64,000 nt of DNA from Actinospineispora spinosispora DSM 44797 (lineage in GTDB: Bacteria; Actinomycetota; Actinomycetes; Mycobacteriales; Pseudonocardiaceae): the NCBI RefSeq assembly GCF_000429025.1, contig NZ_KE386834.1, positions 646,891-710,890 on the forward strand, written 5' to 3'. The position numbers and the translations under genes are program-made. The notes beneath the pieces were generated by a model, which saw nothing but the letters and a program-made list of their open reading frames with translations, had not been told where the DNA came from and ran no database searches. Below are positions 42,352 through 50,999 of the stretch, one piece after another; the stretch's first letter is position 1; every line of letters starts with the position of its first letter.

Positions 42352-43134
42352 GTGACCGGCTACGAGGTGCTGGCGGTCAAATACGGTGAATGGCACACCA
42401 CCAAGAACGTCCTCTACCAGTCCTTCCACACCTATGACGAGCCCGACGAGCCGGTCCTGATCGACTACTACTTCTGGGTCGTGCGCAACGACGAACGCAC
42501 GGTGGTCGTCGACTGCGGCTTCCGCCCGGGCGTGGCAGACCGGCGCAAACGCACCCTCATCACCCCCGTGCCCGATGCGCTGAGCAGGGTAGGGGTGGAC
42601 CCGGCAGACGTCTCGCACCTGGTGCTCACCCATTTCCACTACGACCACATCGGCAACGCGGACCTGTTTCCCCGCTCCCAGATCGTGACCGGGGCCGCCG
42701 AGTACGACTTCTGGACCGGTCCGATCGCGGCCCGCCCCCTGTTCGCCACCGCGGTCGAGGCCGAGGAGGTCGCCCGGGTACAACAGGCGCACCGCGAAGG
42801 CCGGCTACTGAGGGTGCCGGTGGACGACCCAGGGCTGTCGGGTATCTCGTTCCGACCGGTGCCCGGACACACCCCCGGTCAAATCGTGGTCGAGGTAGAA
42901 GGGGCCGGTGATCGACCGGTCATCCTGGCCTCCGACACCTCACACACCTACGAGGAGTTCGAGCTGGAGCGTCCGTTCCACATCGCATCCAGCCTCCCCG
43001 ACATGTACAACGGGCTGGCCTGGCTCAAACAGGCCGCAAGCCGCGCCGAGGTGGTCCCGGGGCACGACCATCTCGTCATGACTCGATACCCGCCCGCCGA
43101 GGTCGACCCAGCAATCGCGGTCCGGATTGCCTGA
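42352..43134 (+). CDS. metallo-beta-lactamase-fold hydrolase (lactonase-like)
   Basis: 260 residues. LTHFHYDHIGN (H-x-H-x-D-H), PVPGHTPGQ, SDTSHTYEEFEL and VVPGHDH give the full dinuclear metal site of the MBL fold, arranged as in N-acyl-homoserine lactonases (AiiA-like). The spacing DYYFWVVRN before VVVDCGF is also AHL-lactonase-like. In this regulon a sugar-lactone hydrolase role is more plausible than quorum quenching. GTG 42352 starts the recognisable domain, 43 bp after the BASS gene. Confidence 0.9.
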   Translation: MTGYEVLAVKYGEWHTTKNVLYQSFHTYDEPDEPVLIDYYFWVVRNDERTVVVDCGFRPGVADRRKRTLITPVPDALSRVGVDPADVSHLVLTHFHYDHIGNADLFPRSQIVTGAAEYDFWTGPIAARPLFATAVEAEEVARVQQAHREGRLLRVPVDDPGLSGISFRPVPGHTPGQIVVEVEGAGDRPVILASDTSHTYEEFELERPFHIASSLPDMYNGLAWLKQAASRAEVVPGHDHLVMTRYPPAEVDPAIAVRIA

Positions 43135-43587
43135 GCTAGACCAGCCGCCAGCGATCGCGTCCTCAGACGCAACTCGGACGTATCGATGTCAACTTCCGCA
43201 TTTTCGAAATGTTCGGGCCGGCTGCCGTGGGTCCTTGCGACGTCTGCCGGTTCGCCTGGTCAAGTCGGCTCGCGAGCTGCTGACTGGACTGAACGAGGAG
43301 CCTCGGTTCTGGGTGAGCACTCCCGAGGCTGGCAAATAGCCCCGCGCACCCCATGCGTTCCTCGATGATGGGCTTCCAGCAGCCCGGCCCGCGCGGGGTG
43401 GTGTCGACCGACCAACCGACGACGAGGTCGTAGAGGGCCTCGGTGACGTGCCGAACTCGGCAGCGCTCAACAGTCGGGCGCTAGAGCACCCTGGCGCAGT
43501 CGGCGTCGCCCGAGGGTGACGCCGACCGGGTCACGAGAATGTCGGCGTGCGGTGAACCATCAGGTCGCGTCGGAGCGTGTCCCAGGC
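43135..43587. other. 453-bp gap with a decayed coding-like segment
   Basis: No intact gene was found. On the minus strand roughly 43350-43475 the frame reads VTEALYDLVVGWSVDT, then PRGPGCWKPIIEERMG, with good third-position G/C use, but a stop lies immediately upstream and the frame decays downstream. It looks like part of a lost gene; I do not recognise the family. The rest of the gap shows nothing clear. Confidence 0.4.
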
Positions 43588-45135
43588 ATGGGACACGCGG
43601 ACCACTTCGAATGCGCAATGCGCTCGCCCCGCAACCTACCGATCGCTCCGCTGGCCGATTTGGAAGCGGCTTGCCGGGAAAACCCCTGGGGGCCGGCGGT
43701 CGTGACGGAAGGAGGAGCGTGGACCTATTCTCAGCTGCACCGCGGATCGCTCATGTTCGCCGATCATCTAACCCGGATCGGGATCAACCGCGGTGATCGC
43801 GTGGTGCTGCACATGGCGAACCGGCCCGAGTTGCTCGCCTTGTATTACGCCTGCCTGCGGCTGGGGGCGATCGCCTGTCCGACCAACATCCGCCTGACCC
43901 CTCCGGAGCTCACCCGCGTTTTCGCCCAGACCGCTCCGCGCGCGTACGCCGGCGACTCAGCAGGCGTCGCCACATTCCGCCGGCTCGGCGACGCCGCGAA
44001 AGGATCAGTGGTGTGTATCGACCTGATGGCCTCCGAGGGGAGTTCCGCCCTCGCCGGACCTGACGGCTGGGGCGAGCAGTGTCAAGACGTCGGCGGTCGT
44101 CTCGACGATGTCGCGGTCCTCTTGAGCACATCCGGCTCGACGGGTGAGCCCAAGTACGTGGCACACACCGCCGGCACCCTGGCGGCGACCGCGTCGCTCA
44201 TGACCGAAGGTGTCCTCCCTCGGTTCGGGCCGGCACTGCTGCTCCCGTCGTGGGTTCACGCCTTCGGTCTGTTCTCCTGGCTGGCTCTGGTACGGCTGCG
44301 CGTCGCTGTCGTCGGGCGATCCGTTTTCGATCCGCGAGACGCTCTCACCGCGATCGACGAGCATCAATGCAGGTCGGTAGTGGGTCTACCGTTCATGTTC
44401 GCCACGATGGACGCGGTGGTCGGCGAGCGCGGTTGCCCCGATTCCGTTGCTTCCCTGGTGAGCAGTGGCGATACCCTCCCGACCGGCCTGCAGCGGCGGA
44501 TAGAGGCCAGGTGGGGTGCGCCTCTGAGGCAGTTCTGGGCCTCGACCGAGGTTGCGGGAGCGCTCACCTGTGGCGGCCGACCCGGTCCACTCAGCCGAGT
44601 GTCGCGCGAAGTCGGTGTCAGGCTCGTCGCCGCTGCTCAGACGGCAGGGGAAGGCTCGTCCGGCGAACTCTGGATAACCTCACCGTCCGCCTTCGCGGGC
44701 TACTGGGATCCGGCTGAACGTTCGGTCGATCGGCAGCCTGCCGATCGCTGGGTCAAGACGGGGGACTTCTTCACGTTCGAAGACGACGGTGAGCTCCGGT
44801 TCCTGGGAAGGATTGGCGACATCATCGTCCGAGGTGGCTCGAACGTCTCGCCGGTGGAGGTCGAGAACGTGCTGCGACGACACCCCGGTGTCGTCGGCGT
44901 CGCCGTGACCAGCCTGCCCGACGACGTGTACGGCGAGACCATCGTCGCCTACGTCCAGACCGAACATCCAGCCTCGGACCGCCTCCTCGAAGACTTGTAC
45001 GAGATCGCCCGCGGGAGTCTGTCGGCTCACAAAATCCCGGCCGCGATCCGCGTGATCGATGACTTGCCGGTGACCGCGATCGGGAAGGTGGATCGAGCAA
45101 AGCTGCGAGAGCTGGCCCGGTGTTCGGAATGGTAG
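43588..45135 (+). CDS. AMP-binding acyl-CoA ligase (class I adenylate-forming enzyme)
   Basis: 515 residues. LLSTSGSTGEPKYVAHT (around residue 177-193) is the P-loop A3 motif; FWASTEVAG is motif A5; KTGDFFTFEDDGELRFLGRIGDIIVRGGSNVSPVEVENVL contains A7-A8; AIGKVDRAKL holds the catalytic Lys of A10. It most resembles acyl- or aryl-CoA ligases. ATG 43588 or 43618 are both possible starts. Its substrate is unknown; neighbours suggest either secondary metabolism or acid activation. Confidence 0.88.
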   Translation: MGHADHFECAMRSPRNLPIAPLADLEAACRENPWGPAVVTEGGAWTYSQLHRGSLMFADHLTRIGINRGDRVVLHMANRPELLALYYACLRLGAIACPTNIRLTPPELTRVFAQTAPRAYAGDSAGVATFRRLGDAAKGSVVCIDLMASEGSSALAGPDGWGEQCQDVGGRLDDVAVLLSTSGSTGEPKYVAHTAGTLAATASLMTEGVLPRFGPALLLPSWVHAFGLFSWLALVRLRVAVVGRSVFDPRDALTAIDEHQCRSVVGLPFMFATMDAVVGERGCPDSVASLVSSGDTLPTGLQRRIEARWGAPLRQFWASTEVAGALTCGGRPGPLSRVSREVGVRLVAAAQTAGEGSSGELWITSPSAFAGYWDPAERSVDRQPADRWVKTGDFFTFEDDGELRFLGRIGDIIVRGGSNVSPVEVENVLRRHPGVVGVAVTSLPDDVYGETIVAYVQTEHPASDRLLEDLYEIARGSLSAHKIPAAIRVIDDLPVTAIGKVDRAKLRELARCSEW

Positions 45136-45208
45136 CCAGGCTTCGCCCACTCCCATGCCGCCATCGCCCGCGGCGTTGGCGTGACCGGTCGTGGTCCGAA
45201 GTCTCCGG

Positions 45209-45763
45209 TCATGCCGCCGACGGTAGGTCGACCCGCATGATCGAGCGCAACATCCGCAGCCCGTAGAACACGCGGCTCTTCACCGTGCCGACCGGGACAT
45301 TCAGCTGGCGCGCCGCCTGGGTGGTCGTCTGATCTTTCAGATACGTTGCCTCGAGTGCTCGCTGGTGCACCTCGGGCAGTAGAGCCAACGCCTGGCGTAC
45401 CACGTGGACAGAGAGAATCTGGCCGGTCGGTTCCGGCAGCGCGATGTCGCCGGCGACGTCGAGTGACTCGTCGTGGCGCATCCGGGCCGACCGGTAACCG
45501 TCCATTACCAGGTTGTGCGCGACTCGCATCAGCCACCCACGGACCGAGCCGTATTCGGGCGTGAGGCGTTCGCTGTGCTGCCAGGCGCGCAAAAAAGTTT
45601 CCTGTAGGACATCTTCCGCCCAGCCGTCGTCACCTCGGGTTAGCTGCCGGGCGTAAGCGAACACAGCGCCGCGGTATTCGTTGACGAGCGATTCCAGCCG
45701 CTCGCCCGCATCGTCGGCTGGATCAGCGGCGGGAAGCTTAGTCTCAGGGTTCTCGGGGTCCAT
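45209..45763 (-). CDS. ECF sigma factor (SigL-like), no adjacent anti-sigma gene
   Basis: 184 residues. Region 2: VFAYARQLTRGDDGWAEDVLQETFLRAWQ, GWLMRVAHNLVMDGYRS. Region 4: LALLPEVHQRALEATYLKDQTTTQAARQLNVPVGTVKSRVFYGLRMLR. The pattern resembles actinobacterial SigL/SigK-type ECF factors, usually followed by a zinc-binding anti-sigma gene. Here the stop at 45209 meets the end of the plus-strand ligase gene after 73 bp, so no anti-sigma partner is adjacent. ATG 45763 has GAGGAG five bases upstream. It is divergent from the LuxR ATPase regulator with 89 bp between. Confidence 0.92.
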   Translation of the reverse strand: MDPENPETKLPAADPADDAGERLESLVNEYRGAVFAYARQLTRGDDGWAEDVLQETFLRAWQHSERLTPEYGSVRGWLMRVAHNLVMDGYRSARMRHDESLDVAGDIALPEPTGQILSVHVVRQALALLPEVHQRALEATYLKDQTTTQAARQLNVPVGTVKSRVFYGLRMLRSIMRVDLPSAA

Positions 45764-45852
45764 CCGTTCTCCTCGCGTCCGGTGTAACGTCCGACGCGTG
45801 TGATCACATCGGCCCGGTGACGAGATCCACTGTGGTGAGAGAGGCCGCCGAG

Positions 45853-48489
45853 GTGACTGTTCGAAATGACCAGTCCTGTTCGTTCGACGCTGGCTATGCA
45901 CCGAAGTGGAGCACTCGCCAGGTCGCCGTGCTGAACGAAGCTCTGTCGCGCGCCCGTGACGGGATCCCCACAGCGCTGCTCGTAGAGGGCCCGCCCGGTA
46001 CCGGCAAGACGAGCTTTCTGCGCCACGTGGCGGCCGCGGCTGATGGGTTTCACGTGCTGTGGTTGCACGCAGCGGGCGACTGGCAGCAGCCTTACTTCGC
46101 ACTTGTCGAGTGGGCGGTGTTGGGGGGACAGCCCGATCCGGACCTCACCTCGTTGCAGGCGGCCAGGATGCTCCGGTCCTGGATGGAACAAATCCGCCGC
46201 GGTGCTCCGGTGCTGATCGTGATCGACGATCTGGAGTTCCTCGACCCCGAGTCGAGCGACATGATCGCTCGCCTCGTCGAGCGCACGTTCTCCGATCGGT
46301 TCCTGGTCGCGGCGGCCGCTGGTTCTCTGGCCGACCGCGCTCTGGAACCGTGGAACCGCCTGGCGCTCGATGCGGATCGCGCGATCAGTCTCGAGCTGAC
46401 CGGATTAGACGAGCGAACCGCCGCCGATGTGGTGGCCTCGGCCTGGCCCGAGGCCGACGATGAGGTGAGCCGACGCCTGTGGGAGCACACTGCCGGTAAC
46501 CCGCTGTGGCTGCGAACCATCCTGCACGAACATCCGCTCGAGGCGATCCGCGACTCCGAAGAACTACCCGCACCGCGAGAGTTGGGGCGTACCCTCGCCG
46601 CCCGTCTACTGCGTCTCGATGTCGACAGTGCCTCGTTGCTGCGGGCCGTGGTCGTCCTCGGTGACCAGTGGGCCCCGGTGCGCACGGCAGGCGCACTAGC
46701 CGGCCTGGCTGACCCGACCGCCGCCGCCGCGAGACTTCACGGCTTGGGCCTGCTGCTGTCCCGAGGCCCCGCGCAGCGGTCGCAGCTGCGGATCGCCAGC
46801 GGGGTCCTGCGCACGGCGACCGCCGACAGCATCCCGCCGGCCGAGCTGCGTGCCCTGCATCGCCACGCCTCGGCTCTGGTCGACTCGCCGATCGAGGCGC
46901 TGCGGCACCGCTTTCTCGCGGTCGAGGGCCACGACGACGAGCTCGCGTCCGAGTTGGCGGCCTCGGCCTGGTCGATCCACCTGACTCGGCGATTCCGGGA
47001 GGCGAGCCGGGTGGGGATGTGGGCGAGTGCTGTGAGTTCGGATCCCGCCGACCGTGAGCGGCGTTTGCTGGAGGCGTTGTTCGACGGTGTGCTGGCCCGC
47101 GATGTCGAGTGGGTCGAGCGGCGACTCGCCCGGATCGGTTTCGCCCATGACGAGGCGCGGCGCAAGCTGGTGGCCGGATTTGCCCTGGTCGGCCAGCGGC
47201 GGTGGTCCCGGGCCTCGTCGGTGCTGATGTCGATTCCGACCGCGGCGGTCGAGGCGACCGACCAGCGGACCCGGTTTCGGCTGCACGTTCTGCGGGCGTG
47301 GACCCAGCTGGTCACCGGCGGATCGGCCGATCGGGCCCGCGGGGAGTTGGAGTTGGCGGGTGCGCAGTCCGTGCTCGACCCCTGTCTGAGCGGGTACTTC
47401 GGATTTGCCAGTGCGGTGGCGGCCGATGTGGGAGTGGCCGGTCCTCCCTCTGGTCTGCTCGACGGACTCGAACTCGCCGGCGCTTGGCGAGGAGCTGCCG
47501 CGGCGGTGAGTGGCCTTCCTGATGTCGCGGTCCGCAACCTCGAACCGTTCGCAGCTCGGATCGACGACGGTCTGGTCGCTATGGGCGAAGGGGAATTCCA
47601 CGCTCTGCTCGGGTACGCGCACTGGCTGCGCGGGGACTGGCCGCGGGCACGCGAGCTGGTCAGGGCGGGCCTCGCGGCCCGCTACGGCCTGGAGAACCCT
47701 ATGGTCAGCGCCGTGGCCGCGCTGGCGCACCTGGAAACCCGCACGCTGGACCCGTATCGCGACCGGGCGAGGACGACGCTGCGGGAGGCCCCCTGGCCAC
47801 CGGCCATTTCGATGGCCGCGACCGTCGAGTTCTTGTCGCTGCGTCTCAGTGGCCGGCACGACGAGCAGCGCAGCTATCTCGATGAGCTGCACGCCGACTT
47901 CGGTACGGTCACCTGGACGGGCGCCGAGCCGTCGCTGTGGCTGCTGACCCTCGGTTTGATGAACGCCGCTACCGATCGCTCGAGTGCGGTCCGTGATCTC
48001 GCGGAGCGGTTGGCAACCAGCCGAACCCCGATCATCTGGCGCGAAGCGGGTGTTGCCTGGCTGCGCGGATTGAGCGCCGAGCTGGCTGGTGATCTCACCG
48101 AAGCGGCTCGCTCACTGAGTGAGGCGCGTACACACGGAATGGCCGAACTACGGGTCCACGCCGTTCTGTTGGCTCGCGACCTCGCTCGCGTCCGGCGTGG
48201 TCTCGGCGATGCGAGCGGCGCCGCCAGCGCACAGCGTGCGGCCGACAACCAGCTGGCCGAGGTAGACACGGCCGGGTGGACGATCACGCCGACCACTGAT
48301 CCGTTGGCGGCGTTGAGCGACCGGGAGCGAGAGGTCGCCGACCTACTCACCCAAGGGTTCAGCTACGCGCAGATCGCCGAGCGACTCTACGTCGCCCGCA
48401 GCACCGTGGCCTTCCACCTATCCAACATCTACGCCAAGACCGCCACCGGATCACGCCACGAACTGATCGAACTGGTCCGCCGAGGCTGA
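45853..48489 (+). CDS. large LuxR-family regulator with AAA ATPase domain (LAL-like)
   Basis: 878 residues from GTG 45853, chosen because GAGAGG lies eight bases upstream; GTG 45817 is an alternative. Walker A GPPGTGKTS (around residue 46) and Walker B VLIVIDDLEFLD mark an N-terminal STAND-type ATPase; a long helical middle region resembles TPR-like repeats; the C-terminal ALSDREREVADLLTQGFSYAQIAERLYVARSTVAFHLSNIYAKT is a LuxR helix-turn-helix. Such LAL regulators control catabolic or secondary-metabolite genes. The divergent ECF sigma factor may act with it. Confidence 0.92.
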   Translation: MTVRNDQSCSFDAGYAPKWSTRQVAVLNEALSRARDGIPTALLVEGPPGTGKTSFLRHVAAAADGFHVLWLHAAGDWQQPYFALVEWAVLGGQPDPDLTSLQAARMLRSWMEQIRRGAPVLIVIDDLEFLDPESSDMIARLVERTFSDRFLVAAAAGSLADRALEPWNRLALDADRAISLELTGLDERTAADVVASAWPEADDEVSRRLWEHTAGNPLWLRTILHEHPLEAIRDSEELPAPRELGRTLAARLLRLDVDSASLLRAVVVLGDQWAPVRTAGALAGLADPTAAAARLHGLGLLLSRGPAQRSQLRIASGVLRTATADSIPPAELRALHRHASALVDSPIEALRHRFLAVEGHDDELASELAASAWSIHLTRRFREASRVGMWASAVSSDPADRERRLLEALFDGVLARDVEWVERRLARIGFAHDEARRKLVAGFALVGQRRWSRASSVLMSIPTAAVEATDQRTRFRLHVLRAWTQLVTGGSADRARGELELAGAQSVLDPCLSGYFGFASAVAADVGVAGPPSGLLDGLELAGAWRGAAAAVSGLPDVAVRNLEPFAARIDDGLVAMGEGEFHALLGYAHWLRGDWPRARELVRAGLAARYGLENPMVSAVAALAHLETRTLDPYRDRARTTLREAPWPPAISMAATVEFLSLRLSGRHDEQRSYLDELHADFGTVTWTGAEPSLWLLTLGLMNAATDRSSAVRDLAERLATSRTPIIWREAGVAWLRGLSAELAGDLTEAARSLSEARTHGMAELRVHAVLLARDLARVRRGLGDASGAASAQRAADNQLAEVDTAGWTITPTTDPLAALSDREREVADLLTQGFSYAQIAERLYVARSTVAFHLSNIYAKTATGSRHELIELVRRG

Positions 48490-48551
48490 ACCCAACCGCT
48501 CTCAGGAAGCGTGTCGTGTCGGGTGTGATGTGACGGCGAGAGGATGATCGA

Positions 48552-49523
48552 GTGGAGTTCACAAGGCTGGGGTGTACCGGGGTCGAGGTGTCTCGGATCT
48601 GTCTGGGGTGCCTGAGCTTCGGGGTGCCTGACCGTGGGGGGTATCCGTGGTCGATGGACGTCGACGCGGCGAAGCCCTTCTTCGCTCAGGCTCTCGATGC
48701 AGGAATCAACTTCTTCGATACCGCCGACTTCTACTCCGAAGGCACCAGCGAGGAGATCACCGGGCGCTGGCTGGGCGAAATGGCGAACAGGGACGAGATA
48801 GTCCTCGCCACCAAGGTCTGGGCACGGGTGCGGCCCGGACCCAACGGGGCGGGGTTGTCGCGCAAGGCGATCATGCGGGGGATCGACGCGTCACTGCGGC
48901 GGCTGGGGACGGACTACGTCGACCTGTACCAGATCCACCGTTGGGACTACGACACGCCGATCGAGGAGACCCTCGAAGCGTTGCACGACGTGGTGAAGGC
49001 AGGCAAAGCGCGTTACATCGGGGCGTCGTCGATGTGGGCCTGGCAGTTCTCGAAGGCCCTACACGTTCAGGAGCAGCATGGCTGGACGCGGTTCGTCACC
49101 ATGCAAAACCATTACAACTTGCTCTACCGCGAGGAGGAGCGCGAGATGCTTCCGCTCTGCCGGGACGCAGGTATCGGCTCAATCCCGTGGAGCCCGCTGG
49201 CCCGGGGGAAACTCACGCGAGACTGGGACGCCACCACCGAACGCGCGTCCACCGACAGCTTCATCGCGGACTCCTACCCCGACTCGGATCGTCGTATCGT
49301 CGAGAAGGTCGCGGAGATCGCTGAACGACACGGAGTTTCCCGCGCCCAAGTGGCGCTGTCCTGGGTAGCGAGCCGATCCGTGGTCACGGCGCCGATCGTC
49401 GGGGCGACCAAGCCACATCACCTCACCGACGCGGTCGCCGCGATCGACATCGACCTGGACGACGCCGAGGTCGTCGAGCTCGAGCAGCACTACATGCCGC
49501 GCCCCGTCGCCGGTCATGCTTGA
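48552..49523 (+). CDS. aldo/keto reductase
   Basis: 323 residues. The AKR catalytic tetrad is visible: Asp and Tyr in FFDTADFYSEG (around residues 54-64), Lys in VLATKVW and His in LYQIHRWDYDTPIEE. The C-terminal SWVASRSVVTAPIVGATKPHHL is typical of AKR family 11/12-like enzymes. It probably reduces a carbonyl with NADPH. GTG 48552 starts the homology (MEFTRLGCTGVEVSRICLG). 62 bp downstream of the LuxR gene, so it may be co-transcribed. Confidence 0.92.
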   Translation: MEFTRLGCTGVEVSRICLGCLSFGVPDRGGYPWSMDVDAAKPFFAQALDAGINFFDTADFYSEGTSEEITGRWLGEMANRDEIVLATKVWARVRPGPNGAGLSRKAIMRGIDASLRRLGTDYVDLYQIHRWDYDTPIEETLEALHDVVKAGKARYIGASSMWAWQFSKALHVQEQHGWTRFVTMQNHYNLLYREEEREMLPLCRDAGIGSIPWSPLARGKLTRDWDATTERASTDSFIADSYPDSDRRIVEKVAEIAERHGVSRAQVALSWVASRSVVTAPIVGATKPHHLTDAVAAIDIDLDDAEVVELEQHYMPRPVAGHA

Positions 49524-49788
49524 GCCCCGCCGTCAGGTCACGTCGCAGGTGGTGGTGTGAGTCCAGGGCTTTGTCGGCGTGTCTGAGCACGTCGAAGGGC
49601 CATCGCATGACGCTCTGCGAGTATCGACCAAAGTTTCCGTAGAGCGCACTGGGGCTGCGCTACGACCCGCGCCGAGCTCACGCTCCCAATCCGTTGGTGA
49701 ACCTGGGACAGGTGAACCCGAGGCGGCTCGCCGGCCGTGAGCCAAGCAGATGGGCCACAGGGGCTCAGCCAACGTGAATGGGGCGGGA

Positions 49789-50829
49789 ATGACGCGGGAG
49801 ATGCCTGAGGCCGGGATTGTCGCGGGACCGCCGCCGAGTGCGGTGATGATGCAACTGCTGGGAGGCTTCCAGGTATCGCAGGCCATCTACGTGGTCGCGG
49901 TCTTGGGAGTAGCCACGATCCTCGAGCAGGAGGGCCCACAGACCGTCGCCGACCTTGCCGAGCGCACCGGCGCCAAGGATGAGCCGCTGCACCGGCTCAT
50001 CCGGACCCTCGCGCCGCTCGGGGTCTTCACCATCGACGGTGAGTACGTCAACGTCACGCCAGTCGGGACCACTCTCTCAGAGAAGCACCCACAGTCTCTG
50101 CACGGCATCGCTCGCATGTGGATGGAAACCCACTACCTGCCCTTCAGCGAGCTGCTCCACAGTGTGCGGACCGGCCACCCGGGCTCCGACAAATACCTCG
50201 GTGAGCCGTTCTTCGACTGGATCGCCAACGACCCGCTGCGAGAGGTTCTGTTCAGCCAGGCGATGGCTGACGTCACCTCGAGCCTGCGCACCGGCATGTT
50301 CGACGACTACCAACTCCCGGCAGGCCGCACGGTCGCCGACATCGGCGGATCCGACGGCAGCGTGCTCGTCGAACTGCTCACCCACGACGGCGACGCCGGC
50401 CGCCGCGGCATCCTGTTCGATCGGCCCACCACGGTGCCCGCGGCACGGCCCGTCCTGTCCGCTGCCGGCCTCACCGACCGGATTGAGGTGCGTGCCGGAG
50501 ACTTCTTCATCGAGGTCCCGCCAGCGGACATCTACGTCCTGAGCGCCATCCTCCACGACTGGGACGACAACGCCTGCCAGCTCCTCCTCGGTAGCATCGC
50601 TGCCGCAGGGGCGCCCGGAGCTCGCCTGCTAGTGATCGAGGGCGTGGTCCCCGAGGGTGACGAACCGCATCTGACCAAGGCCATCGACCTGACGATGCTG
50701 GGCATGTTGACCGGCAAGGAGCGTACCGAGAAGGAGTATCGCGACCTGCTCCATCGTGCCGGTTTCACCCTCGACCGCATTGTCCCCACACGCAGTCCTC
50801 TCTCGGTCCTCGAAGCCACGCTGCGCTGA
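49789..50829 (+). CDS. SAM-dependent O-methyltransferase (hydroxyneurosporene-type, dimerisation domain)
   Basis: 346 residues. An N-terminal winged-helix dimerisation domain (TVADLAERTGAKDEPLHRLIRTLAPLGVF) precedes the AdoMet fold: VADIGGSDGSVLVELL is the SAM loop (G-G-x-x-G type), and ILHDWDDNACQLLL matches the catalytic His region of plant-type/O-methyltransferase family 2 enzymes. These methylate hydroxyls in polyketides and phenolics. ATG 49789 was preferred over GTG/ATG starts further upstream, with GGGGCGGGA immediately before it. Confidence 0.9.
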   Translation: MTREMPEAGIVAGPPPSAVMMQLLGGFQVSQAIYVVAVLGVATILEQEGPQTVADLAERTGAKDEPLHRLIRTLAPLGVFTIDGEYVNVTPVGTTLSEKHPQSLHGIARMWMETHYLPFSELLHSVRTGHPGSDKYLGEPFFDWIANDPLREVLFSQAMADVTSSLRTGMFDDYQLPAGRTVADIGGSDGSVLVELLTHDGDAGRRGILFDRPTTVPAARPVLSAAGLTDRIEVRAGDFFIEVPPADIYVLSAILHDWDDNACQLLLGSIAAAGAPGARLLVIEGVVPEGDEPHLTKAIDLTMLGMLTGKERTEKEYRDLLHRAGFTLDRIVPTRSPLSVLEATLR

Positions 50830-50999
50830 TCATTTGATCAGGCGCCCCGTGTTCGACAGCGATGCGACGCCCGCACGAAGGTCTCTTGCACGACATCTCC
50901 TGCCCAGTCGTCGTCCGGCCTCGGTCAGGTTGCGGTGGTCCGGGAGGCGCACCGGATCAGCCAGCGACCAGAGCCCGCCAGGCCTGGCATCGGGGTGTG

